Below are positions 1 through 6,315 of a stretch of DNA of 11,369 nt, in pieces. Numbering within the stretch: position 1 is the stretch's first letter; every line of letters starts with the position of its first letter. The notes under the pieces were generated by a model. The model saw only the letters and a program-made list of their open reading frames with translations. It had not been told where the DNA came from and ran no database searches. The stretch is taken from assembly GCA_020860985.1 (NCBI GenBank), contig JAJBTG010000071.1, forward strand, positions 1-11,369. The letters run 5' to 3'. The stretch is from Oscillospiraceae bacterium (GTDB lineage: Bacteria > Bacillota > Clostridia > UBA1381). The position numbers were made by a program, and so were the translations under genes.

Positions 1-95
1 CTATATTATAGCATAATAAAATTTGTTTATCAATACTTTTATACCTAAAATTTGTATTTTGTATTTTCGCGACAGGCACACCTGTATCAAACTCA
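1..95. other. AT-rich junction replacing the helicase N-terminus
   Basis: The first ~60 bases are AT-rich and show no resemblance to the helicase that starts at about 63. The same frame has a TAG at 9-11. The change from non-homologous DNA to conserved helicase sequence is abrupt, as expected for a deletion or insertion breakpoint such as the edge of another mobile element. No inverted repeat, target duplication or intron boundary can be assigned from the bases shown. Confidence 0.5.
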
Positions 96-2036
96 ATGAC
101 CGAACTCTATACAATGATGAGATATTTACAGCACGATACCATTCAAGAAAAAGGACTCTCCCACTTCGACTGTTGGGCATCAACATTTGGCGAAACCACC
201 ACGGCGATTGAGCTTGCGCCGGAGGGAACGGGATATAGGGCAAGGACGAGGTTTGCGAAATTCTTTAATTTACCGGAGCTTATGACGCTCTTTAAAGAAA
301 CCGCGGACATAAAAACAAAAGACCAATTGGATTTATCCACGCCAAACGCCGAGTACCATAATGTAGTGGCACAGCCTACGGAAATCCAAAAGGCAATGGT
401 ACAGGAGCTGTCGGAGCGAGCCGCAAAGGTACATTCGGGTTCGGTTGACGCGAGTGTAGATAATATGCTTAAAATCACGTCCGACGGCAGAAAATTAGGT
501 CTTGATCAACGTGTAATCAATCCCGATTTGCCCGACGACCCGCAGAGCAAGGTTAATATGTGTGTTGATAACATTTTTAAGATTTGGGAGGACGGAACAG
601 ACGATAAGCTGACGCAGCTTGTCTTTTGTGATTTGTCTACGCCTAAGAATGTGCAAACAGCCAAACGCGCCGCAAAAGCAGCGGGCGGTAACATAGACAG
701 CCCCGAACTACACGCGCTTATGCAAGAGGGCGATAATACCGAGGAAACAAAGCAGTTTACGATATATGACGACATTAGCGAAAAATTGGTAAGCCGCGGT
801 ATTCCCCGTGAGGAAATAGCATTCATTCACGAAGCAAATACAGAGGTGCGCAAAAAGGAACTGTATGCAAAGGTACGCAGCGGACAGGTTCGTGTGCTTA
901 TGGGGTCTACATTTAAGATGGGGGCGGGAATGAATGTGCAGGACAGGCTTGTGGCGCTTCACGACCTTGACTGCCCCTGGCGACCGGGCGATTTGGAACA
1001 GCGAAGCGGCAGAATAATCCGACAGGGTAATAAAAATGAGACGGTGCATATCTACAGATATGTTACAGAATCCACATTTGACGCTTACCTGTGGCAGACT
1101 ATTGAGAATAAACAGAAATTCATATCGCAGATTATGACTTCAAAATCGCCTGTACGTTCTTGTGAGGACATCGACGAAACAGCGCTTTCTTATGCCGAGA
1201 TAAAGGCACTTTGCGCGGGTGATGAGCGTATAAAAGAAAAGATGGACTTGGATATTGACGTAGCAAGGTTAAAGCTTATGAAAGCCAACCACCAAAGTCA
1301 GCAATACCGCTTGGAGGATAACCTGTTAAAGCACTTCCCCGAACAGATAGAGCAGAACAAAGGCTACATCGAGGGGTTTAAACAGGATATGAAAACACTC
1401 GCGGAACATCCTCATCCGCAGGACGGCTTTGCGGGAATGACGGTCAGGAATGATTTTTTAGCCGATAAGGAAAACGCGGGAGCCGCGCTTGTGGACGCTT
1501 TTAAGGAGGTAAAAGGACTTGACCCTGTTCCGATAGGCGAATACCGAGGATTTAAAATGTCGCTCACGTTGGAAGACTTCGGAAAGGAATACGCGCTTAC
1601 ACTCAAAGGTAAAATGACGCACAAGGTAACTCTCGGCAAAGACCCGCGCGGTAATTTGACGAGAATAGATAACGCCCTAAATGGCATAGAAAAGCGTCTT
1701 AACACCGTTACGGAACGGCTTGACAATTTATACGCTCAGGTCGAAAACGCGAAAGCGGAGCTTGGTAAACCGTTTCCGCAGGAGGATGAATTAAAAACCA
1801 AATCCGCACGGCTTGCGGAGCTTAACGCGGAGCTGAATATTGATGAGAGAACACCTATGGAGCAAACGATAGACGCAGTTTCCGAACGAGGGCAAAGCAT
1901 ACCGGAACAGGAACGCGGCGAAGTTCCGAGAGAGCATATCGCAAAATCGGAAAAACCGTCGCTTTTGGAAAAGCTGAAAAGACCACTGCCCAACAATAAG
2001 GCGGTCGAAACAAAAACCAATGAATTGGAGGTATGA
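96..2036 (+). CDS. SNF2-type helicase, C-terminal half (5'-truncated remnant)
   Basis: This is the C-terminal part of a very large SNF2/DEAD-like helicase-methylase protein typical of clostridial conjugative elements. Family resemblance continues upstream of this ATG in the same frame to about position 63, where ATGTPVSNS (helicase motif III region) is read. Before that comes unrelated AT-rich DNA with an in-frame TAG at 9-11, so the N-terminal ATPase lobe is missing. Visible are LVFCDLSTP near residue 175, VLMGSTFKMGAGMNVQ near 267 and DLDCPWRPGDLEQRSGRIIRQG near 290-311 (motifs V/VI with the arginine finger). A helical C-terminal domain contains PFPQEDEL near 560. The tail PSLLEKLKRPLP recurs in the next two genes. 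There is no convincing ribosome site before 96, so this fragment may not be translated. The stop is 3 nt before the next ATG. The family is certain; activity is doubtful because half the motor is absent. Confidence 0.85.
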   Translation: MTELYTMMRYLQHDTIQEKGLSHFDCWASTFGETTTAIELAPEGTGYRARTRFAKFFNLPELMTLFKETADIKTKDQLDLSTPNAEYHNVVAQPTEIQKAMVQELSERAAKVHSGSVDASVDNMLKITSDGRKLGLDQRVINPDLPDDPQSKVNMCVDNIFKIWEDGTDDKLTQLVFCDLSTPKNVQTAKRAAKAAGGNIDSPELHALMQEGDNTEETKQFTIYDDISEKLVSRGIPREEIAFIHEANTEVRKKELYAKVRSGQVRVLMGSTFKMGAGMNVQDRLVALHDLDCPWRPGDLEQRSGRIIRQGNKNETVHIYRYVTESTFDAYLWQTIENKQKFISQIMTSKSPVRSCEDIDETALSYAEIKALCAGDERIKEKMDLDIDVARLKLMKANHQSQQYRLEDNLLKHFPEQIEQNKGYIEGFKQDMKTLAEHPHPQDGFAGMTVRNDFLADKENAGAALVDAFKEVKGLDPVPIGEYRGFKMSLTLEDFGKEYALTLKGKMTHKVTLGKDPRGNLTRIDNALNGIEKRLNTVTERLDNLYAQVENAKAELGKPFPQEDELKTKSARLAELNAELNIDERTPMEQTIDAVSERGQSIPEQERGEVPREHIAKSEKPSLLEKLKRPLPNNKAVETKTNELEV

Positions 2037-2039
2037 TAA

Positions 2040-2555
2040 ATGAGGAATATACCCATCTATGATAAGACAGCAGAATATGCAATCGAACACAATGAGATTG
2101 CAGAGTACAAAGCGTCTAATAAGGCTAATATTGCCTGTAAAGAAGCGGTCACGGAGGCAATCAACAAAAACTATCGTGATTATATTTGCGATACGGATAC
2201 GGCGTTAAAAGAGCTTAGAAAGGACTTTTCGCTTGAACGTATCGCGGTAGTCACAGCAGTGACCATTCGCCCGAAAGATTGGGACTTGAGGTATTCGCAG
2301 AAAAACAAGGAATGGGCGAAATCATTCCCGTTCCCCGATAATATAGATGAATGGGGACGCAACAGAAATGTTAATTTTTCGATTACACAGGTTCATCCGG
2401 GACTGGTTAATTTATTTGCCGATAGCGTCAGAAAAGAGCTTGACTTGGAAAAGACCGCACCGCCGAAAAAGCCATCGCTTTTGGAAAAGCTCAATAAACC
2501 GCTGCCGGACAAAAAGTCGGCAGAAACGAAAGCCGACAGATTGGAGGAAAGATAA
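2040..2555 (+). CDS. DUF3849-type element protein, intact copy
   Basis: This 171-residue soluble protein resembles DUF3849-type proteins found beside SNF2 helicases in clostridial integrative elements; the molecular function is unknown. The N-terminus IPIYDKTAEYAIEHNE, the segment NKANIACKEAV and the later KDWDLRYSQKNKEWAKSF plus HPGLVNLFADSVRKEL are the recognisable blocks. The start is well supported: GGAGG at 2027-2031 lies 8 nt before the ATG, inside the end of the helicase gene, so the two were co-translated. The tail (about residues 142-171, KKPSLLEKLNKPLPDKK) matches the helicase tail, including 17 identical bases (2475-2491 versus 1959-1975). The next gene is a tandem paralogue. No membrane segment or signal peptide is visible. 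The domain name is recalled from the family pattern and was not searched. Confidence 0.8.
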   Translation: MRNIPIYDKTAEYAIEHNEIAEYKASNKANIACKEAVTEAINKNYRDYICDTDTALKELRKDFSLERIAVVTAVTIRPKDWDLRYSQKNKEWAKSFPFPDNIDEWGRNRNVNFSITQVHPGLVNLFADSVRKELDLEKTAPPKKPSLLEKLNKPLPDKKSAETKADRLEER

Positions 2556-3074
2556 ATGAAGAGCACATCCGTTTATGATAAAACAGTATCATACGCAAGA
2601 GAACACAACGAGCTTGAAGCATTCAGGACATCGAAGCGGGAGAATATAGCCTGCAAAAACGCTATTTCGGATGCGATTAGGCGCAACTATGACGGTTCTC
2701 ATATCAACACGAAACAGGCGTTAAAGGAGCTTAAAGAAAACTTTTCTTTAGAGCGTATCGCAGTTGTTACGGCAGTGACTATTCGTCCCCGAGATTGAGA
2801 TGCCCGAATATCACAAGAAAACAAGGATTGGGCAAAGTCATTTCCGTTCCCTGCCGGTTATGACAGTTGGGGTTATGACAGGAACAGTGAATTTATAGTT
2901 TCGGAAATACATCCGGGACTTATGAACCTGTTCGCCAACGCGGTAAGAAAAGAGCTTGATTTAGAAAAAGCTGCTCCCGCAAAGAAATCATCACTTGTTG
3001 AAAAGCTCAATCGCCCATTACCGCCAAAAGCGGATAAAACCGAAAAATCCAAAGAACAGGAGCTGTTATTATGA
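2556..3074 (+). pseudogene. DUF3849-type paralogue with in-frame TGA
   Basis: This is a second copy of the DUF3849-type gene, starting directly after the first one's stop, with GGAGG at 2543-2547 and 8-nt spacing. Reading is interrupted by TGA at 2796-2798, in RPRD*DARIS where the first copy reads RPKDWDLRYS. The lost codon was therefore almost certainly TGG (Trp). After the stop the frame stays open to 3072-3074 and remains clearly homologous: NKDWAKSFPFP, HPGLMNLFANAVRKELDLEKA and the tail SSLVEKLNRPLPP. Repaired, it would be 172 residues against 171 for copy one. Its terminal TGA overlaps the ATG of mobC (ATGA, 3071-3074). As read, only an 80-residue N-terminal fragment is made. A sequencing error is possible, but neighbouring genes carry further disruptions. 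Confidence 0.82.
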
Positions 3075-3397
3075 AAAAAACAAATGAAATCTGTATATGG
3101 GATTCGTAGGATGAAAAGGCGCAGATACAGTAAAAGATGAACGCCTGTCATATGACAAATATGAGCGCTTACATCTTGAAAATGGCGATTGACGGTATGA
3201 TTATAAACCTCGATATACCGGAGCTAAAGGAAATATCCTCGTTGCTCCGTTATAACGGAAACAACATCAATCAGATTGCGAAACACTTAAATTCAGAACT
3301 TTCCGCTTATGCGCCCGACATTGCTGACATCAAAGAAAAGCAAGCGCGGATAACGGAAATGGTCAGAGAGATTTATTTGAAATTAGCAAAATTATAA
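3071..3397 (+). pseudogene. mobC: MobC relaxosome protein, two nonsense codons
   Basis: MobC-family proteins bind oriT and help the relaxase nick DNA. The ancestral gene starts at ATG 3071 (AGGAG about 8 nt upstream, overlapping the previous stop as ATGA) and would encode 108 residues. It is stopped by TAG at 3107-3109 and TAA at 3131-3133, yet the frame is homologous on both sides: MKKTNEICIWDS*DEKAQIQ*KM followed by MSAYILKMAIDG, the conserved NNINQIAKHLN core and a helical C-terminus. An ATG at 3137 could give an 86-residue protein lacking the N-terminal DNA-binding strand, but there is no clear ribosome site before it. The relaxase and the DUF3849 genes next to it fit the normal relaxosome neighbourhood. 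Confident on family and on disruption; residual function is unlikely. Confidence 0.82.
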
Positions 3398-3403
3398 ATT
3401 ACG

Positions 3404-3435
3404 AACGGCAGGGACTTTGACAGCCTTGCCGTTTT
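3404..3435 (+). terminator. Probable intrinsic terminator after mobC
   Basis: AACGGCA (3404-3410) pairs with TGCCGTT (3427-3433), with GG/CC extending the stem past a bulge, and TTTT follows at 3432-3435. It sits 7 nt after the mobC stop. The U tract is short, so termination may be partial. Confidence 0.5.
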
Positions 3436-3485
3436 ACATAGAATGTTGTAAAATATATATAGAACAAAGAAAGGTCGTGCCGAAT

Positions 3486-3788
3486 ATGAAAAAGGTTCTG
3501 AAAATATTTTTGGGAATAATCCTGTCCCCTGTAATGCTCCTAATGTGGGTTGTGATAAAAATAGGCGTTCTCATAACCTACGTTTCGGGATTGGCGCTCG
3601 GTTTGATAAGCGTAATATTCGCTTTAATAGGTGCGGCATACTTCCTCACAGGTTCAACTGCAAACGGAATTATAGGACTGGTTATAGCGTATCTTATCAG
3701 CCCTTACGGAATACCGATGTTCGCTATAATGGCATTGGGCGGTGTTCAGAGAATAAGAGAAAATATACGGTGCGCGATTTATGAGTAA
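3486..3788 (+). CDS. CD1845-like small membrane protein
   Basis: This 100-residue hydrophobic protein of unknown function resembles the CD1845 family carried between mobC and relaxase genes in clostridial conjugative elements. The start is placed at 3486 (MKKVLKIFLG) rather than at the in-frame ATG at 3417. GAAAGG at 3469-3474 precedes 3486, and the 23 extra upstream residues overlap the terminator stem and look non-coding. About residues 5-27, 30-52 and 55-82 are hydrophobic, giving two to three membrane segments. It has the ISPYGIP motif near residue 75 and a short charged C-terminus (RIRENIR). It probably sits in the cytoplasmic membrane. A role in conjugation is guessed from context only. 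Unlike its neighbours it is uninterrupted. Confidence 0.7.
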   Translation: MKKVLKIFLGIILSPVMLLMWVVIKIGVLITYVSGLALGLISVIFALIGAAYFLTGSTANGIIGLVIAYLISPYGIPMFAIMALGGVQRIRENIRCAIYE

Positions 3789-3791
3789 ATT

Positions 3792-3818
3792 AACTTTAGA
3801 CCAACTTGGTCTGAAGTT
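3792..3818. terminator. Hairpin after the CD1845-like gene
   Basis: AACTTTAGACC (3792-3802) pairs with GGTCTGAAGTT (3808-3818) with one T-G wobble and a 5-nt loop, 3 nt after the stop codon. No T run follows on the + strand, so it may be a weak or factor-dependent terminator, or a cruciform. Confidence 0.35.
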
Positions 3819-3840
3819 GAAAATATATAACTTATGCAAA

Positions 3841-3992
3841 GATGTCCCCCGCCTCTAAAGCGGCGGGTGCCATTCATTATTTCAGTGGGAGTTGTAATCT
3901 CCCACTGAAACACTGAGGAGCTAATGCTCCCTTTGCAAGTTGCAATCTATCGCAAGCTCTGTTTCAAGCGAGCTTGACAGAGCGTTGCTCTG
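3841..3992. repeat. Multi-hairpin segment, possible IS200/IS605-type end remnant
   Basis: Four or more hairpins are stacked in about 150 bases. They are CCCGCC/GGCGGG (3848-3853 with 3862-3867), a perfect 12-bp stem (3880-3891 with 3899-3910, 7-nt loop), GGAGC/GCTCC (3917-3921 with 3926-3930), and GCTCTGT/ACAGAGC (3956-3962 with 3977-3983). The last competes with CAGAGC/GCTCTG (3978-3983 with 3987-3992). The C-rich first hairpin followed by a CAGTGGGAG stem resembles 3' ends of clostridial IS200/IS605-type elements, where TnpB guide RNA is encoded. This resemblance is from memory. No tnpA or tnpB is present, so it would be a remnant or a MITE-like derivative. Alternatively it is the structured leader of the secreted-protein gene at 4042. 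Confidence 0.4.
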
Positions 3993-4041
3993 ATTTAAAA
4001 ATGTAAAGGTAAACGTAATTTTAAGAAAAGAGGTTTTCATA

Positions 4042-4605
4042 ATGAAAAAGCTATCAAAAATCATCGTAACAATGTTATTGGCAGGAACGATTTCGCAGAC
4101 GGCGTTTGCTGCGGAAATACCGATTGAGTCCGCGCCGTGCAACGCGACACAGGAGAGTATCGCGATTGTCGAGGAGCTTATCGCGGACGAGCTTGCTGAA
4201 ATCGAAAACGGAGGCGGTTTCCAAACCGCTTGGGCAAAGGCAAGCGGTGATATTCGTAATGCGGTAATCAATCAGGAAACGAACAGTTACGGATACGGCT
4301 TGCTTGCGAGTATCGCGCGAAACTCACTTCTGCAATGTCGTGATATGTATTTGCGCCCCGATTATTACGCGGAGCAAAACGAAGCGGTGTACAATCTCAT
4401 AGCGGACTTAATTGTCGAGGTGCAAAACGGCGGCGATTACGGCAAGGCATTGGATGAGGCGTACACGCGAATGCTTCAATGCAGCAATCCGAGCTATGAG
4501 CCGATTACGGACACGGATAAAATTTACTTGGATGTTCCTGCGGTGGATACGGTGAAGTTTTCAAGAGCAAGAAAATTTCTTCTTGAAGCAATACCGCAAG
4601 TTTAA
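4042..4605 (+). CDS. Secreted protein of unknown function with internal repeat
   Basis: I do not recognise this 187-residue protein. Residues 1-23 form a classical signal peptide (KK, hydrophobic core IIVTMLLAG, cleavage near AFA-AE), so it is exported. The mature part is acidic and mostly helical. Residues 44-67 and 117-140 align without gaps with 10 of 24 identities, including LIAD, NGG and two alanines (ELAEIENGGGFQTAWAKA versus LIVEVQNGGDYGKALDEA). An old internal duplication of a roughly 35-residue helical unit is therefore likely. Three mature cysteines (33, 99, 147) could form a disulfide. AGAGG at 4029-4033 with 8-nt spacing supports the start. It lies between the element's small membrane protein and the relaxase and is followed by a terminator at 4621, so it may be separately expressed. 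A surface or periplasm-side conjugation role is possible but unproven. Confidence 0.7.
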   Translation: MKKLSKIIVTMLLAGTISQTAFAAEIPIESAPCNATQESIAIVEELIADELAEIENGGGFQTAWAKASGDIRNAVINQETNSYGYGLLASIARNSLLQCRDMYLRPDYYAEQNEAVYNLIADLIVEVQNGGDYGKALDEAYTRMLQCSNPSYEPITDTDKIYLDVPAVDTVKFSRARKFLLEAIPQV

Positions 4606-4620
4606 CAAAATACATATTTC

Positions 4621-4651
4621 GGGTGGCAGCGATGCCGTCCTTTTTCTTTTT
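4621..4651 (+). terminator. Intrinsic terminator with GCGA tetraloop upstream of relaxase
   Basis: GGGTGGCA (4621-4628) and TGCCGTCC (4633-4640) form an 8-bp stem with two wobbles closed by a GCGA tetraloop. It is followed directly by five T, C and five T (4641-4651). It ends the secreted-protein transcript and lies in the leader of the relaxase gene. CGTCC at 4636-4640 can instead pair with GGACG at 4652-4656, next to the AAAGGAGG ribosome site at 4657-4664, so alternative folds are possible. Confidence 0.65.
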
Positions 4652-4671
4652 GGACGAAAGGAGGATTTTTT

Positions 4672-5436
4672 ATGGCAGCCACAAGAGTAATAACAATGCA
4701 CATCAATAAAGGTAAAACGGTAGCTCAATGCCTTGCCGACAGGACGGACTATGCAATGAACCCCGATAAAACAGACAACGGACAGCTTGTATCATCTTAC
4801 GAATGTAACCCCGATACCGTTGACGCGGAATTTGCATTATCGAAGCGTGAGTATTTTAAGATAACGGGTAGAAAGCAAGACGGCGATATTATCGCGTATC
4901 AGGTGCGCCAATCATTTAAGCCGGATGAAATCACACCGGAGGAAGCGAACGCGGTCGGGTATGAATTTGCAAAACGCTTTACCAAGGGCAATCACGCTTT
5001 TATCGTCTGTACGCATATCGACAAAAAGCACATTCACAATCATATCATTTGGAACTCAACAACGCTTGATTGTACAAGAAAATTTCGAGATTTTTGGGGA
5101 ATGGCAAAGGTAGTGCGGATGCTAAGTGACATCATTTGCTTTAAGCACGGGCTGTCGATTATTGAACACCCAAAGCGTCACGGGAAAAGCTATAACAGTT
5201 GGCTCGGTGAAAATGAACATATGAGTAACCGTGACTATTTGATAGAAGCGATAGACAGAGCATTGGCGCAAAAGCCGAAAAGCTACGATGAGTTTTTCGC
5301 GGCATTGAAGCAGGACGGCTACACAGTAGTAAAAGGCAAACATCTCACCTTTTCGCATCCTCGGCAAAAGCAAAATATCCGTGTTCGCTCTTTGGGCGAC
5401 GGATATTCCGAGCGAGATATTCAAGCTGTGATTTAG
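4672..5436 (+). CDS. MobA/MobL-type HUH relaxase, N-terminal part (frameshifted)
   Basis: This is the catalytic half of the mobilization relaxase, which nicks oriT and carries the single strand into the recipient. The start follows AAAGGAGG (4657-4664, 7-nt spacing). The likely nucleophile is Tyr27 in DYAMNPDKT. The metal-binding histidines are H115, H120 and H122 in CTHIDKKHIHNHIIWNST. These features place it among the MobP-like clostridial relaxases. The frame ends prematurely with AVI-TAG at 5434-5436, while the rest of the protein (GNKVHSPKSKK and onward) is open in the -1 frame from 5436. Restoring one T near 5431-5434 would read AVILGNKVHSP and give a 466-residue protein, the usual size. 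The truncated product keeps all catalytic residues but lacks the C-terminal helical domain, so nicking in isolation is conceivable and transfer is doubtful. Confidence 0.88.
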   Translation: MAATRVITMHINKGKTVAQCLADRTDYAMNPDKTDNGQLVSSYECNPDTVDAEFALSKREYFKITGRKQDGDIIAYQVRQSFKPDEITPEEANAVGYEFAKRFTKGNHAFIVCTHIDKKHIHNHIIWNSTTLDCTRKFRDFWGMAKVVRMLSDIICFKHGLSIIEHPKRHGKSYNSWLGENEHMSNRDYLIEAIDRALAQKPKSYDEFFAALKQDGYTVVKGKHLTFSHPRQKQNIRVRSLGDGYSERDIQAVI

Positions 5437-6071
5437 GGAATAAGGTTCATTCGCCCAAAAGTAAAAAACGACGGTATGAGAAAACCAATCTTCTATCGGA
5501 TATTGAAAAAATGATAAACTCCGATAAGGGCGCGGCGTATGAAAACTGGGCAAAGAAATTCAGTGCGAAGCAGATTGCCAAGAGTATCATCTATCTAAAA
5601 GAACACGATTATGCGAATTATGATGAGTTTGCGGAAGCGGTAAACGAGAAGCGGCAACTTTCCGACAAAATGTCGGAAAGTATTAAGACGGCAGAAAAAC
5701 GGCTGTCGGAGATTGCTGTTTTGAAAAAGCATATTATTAACTATTCCAAGACAAAGGACATTTATGTCGGTTACCGAAAAAGCGGATATTCAAAAAAATA
5801 CCTTGCCGAACACGAAGCCGATATTGTAATTCACAAGGCGGCTAAAAAGGCGTTTGACGAGCTGAAGCTCGATAAGCTGCCGTCAATTAAAGCTTTAAAC
5901 AAGGAATACGCCGAGCTGCTGTCTGAGAAAAAAGCAAATTACGCCGAATACTCCGCCCTGAAAAAAGAGGTTCGCGAAATGCTCCTGCATAAGCAAAATT
6001 ATGAATATATCCTCGGTATAGAGAATGACAAATCCGAAAAGCCGGAACAAAAGCGAAGCGTAGAAAAATAG
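5436..6071 (+). pseudogene. Relaxase C-terminal part, out of frame
   Basis: This is the continuation of the relaxase gene after the frameshift. Reading from 5436 gives GNKVHSPKSKKRRYEKTNLLSDIEKM, then from the ATG at 5511 a 186-residue stretch: KGAAYENWAKKFSAKQIAKS, a helical coiled-coil-prone region, KTDIYVGYRKSGYSKK-like sequence (actual KTKDIYVGYRKSGYSKKY) and HKAAKKAFDELKLDKLPSI. This is the standard C-terminal half of this relaxase family. No ribosome site precedes 5511, so it is unlikely to be made separately. The cut is a single-base loss in a T run and could be a real mutation or a sequencing error. Three other nonsense codons nearby favour real decay. Confidence 0.82.
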
Positions 6072-6166
6072 CACCGCAGGTGCGTAGCTCGAAGATGAAA
6101 ATCTGAGTTCTAAGGGTTTGGGAAATCGTCCCAACAAGCGCAATCTATATAGATTAGCACTGCTTG
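6071..6166. other. Structured non-coding segment, possible oriT
   Basis: Directly after the relaxase stop come three nested dyads: GCACC/GGTGC (6071-6075 with 6079-6083), TTGGGA/TCCCAA (6118-6123 with 6129-6134, 5-nt loop), and CAAGC/GCTTG (6135-6139 with 6162-6166) enclosing the perfect 14-base palindrome AATCTATATAGATT (6142-6155). Inverted repeats beside a relaxase gene are what an origin of transfer looks like, but such sites often lie upstream of mob genes instead. A conserved structured RNA or an attenuator is an alternative. Confidence 0.35.
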
Positions 6167-6238
6167 CACAAGTTATCCCGAACCCTGATAGTTATATTAA
6201 AATCACCAAAGTATATCGAGCAAATCATTGAAATCATC

Positions 6239-6267
6239 TTGACAAAAATTTACCAGTGTGATATAAT
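6239..6267 (+). promoter_or_regulatory. Consensus extended sigma-A promoter of the LysR-lyase unit
   Basis: TTGACA at 6239-6244 and TATAAT at 6262-6267 are both perfect matches separated by exactly 17 nt, with the extended -10 TG at 6259-6260. The predicted start is near 6274, leaving a leader of about 42 nt before the LysR gene. Such a strong core suggests that control is by repression or by local operators. Confidence 0.85.
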
Positions 6268-6269
6268 GT

Positions 6270-6284
6270 CGATAATTCATATCG
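6270..6284. promoter_or_regulatory. Dyad over the transcription start, candidate operator
   Basis: CGATA (6270-6274) and its exact complement TATCG (6280-6284) flank a 5-nt spacer just downstream of the -10 box. A repressor bound here would block the promoter, and the adjacent LysR-type protein is the obvious candidate for autoregulation. The dyad is short and could be chance. Confidence 0.35.
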
Positions 6285-6315
6285 GATTAGTAGGTTAAAG
6301 GACAAGGAAAAGAAA

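Noticed and set aside
2796..2798. TGA read as tryptophan (alternative genetic code)
   Set aside because: TGA does sit at a conserved Trp site, but neighbouring genes encode Trp with TGG throughout, and nearby mobC is broken by TAG and TAA as well. Ordinary nonsense decay explains all three.
3974..4002. TTGACA at 3974 as promoter of the secreted-protein gene
   Set aside because: The -35 is perfect but no acceptable -10 lies 16-18 nt downstream (AAAAAT or similar), and the hexamer sits inside a hairpin stem.
5425..5440. Programmed -1 ribosomal frameshift in the relaxase
   Set aside because: A -1 shift would give the right protein, but no slippery heptamer (X XXY YYZ) is present around GTGATTTAGG and no following pseudoknot is evident. 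A one-base deletion is simpler.
6084..6230. Small open frame (GLGNRPNKRNLYRLALL) after the relaxase
   Set aside because: It has no ATG or ribosome site, and it overlaps the hairpins and palindromes, which explain the base pattern better.
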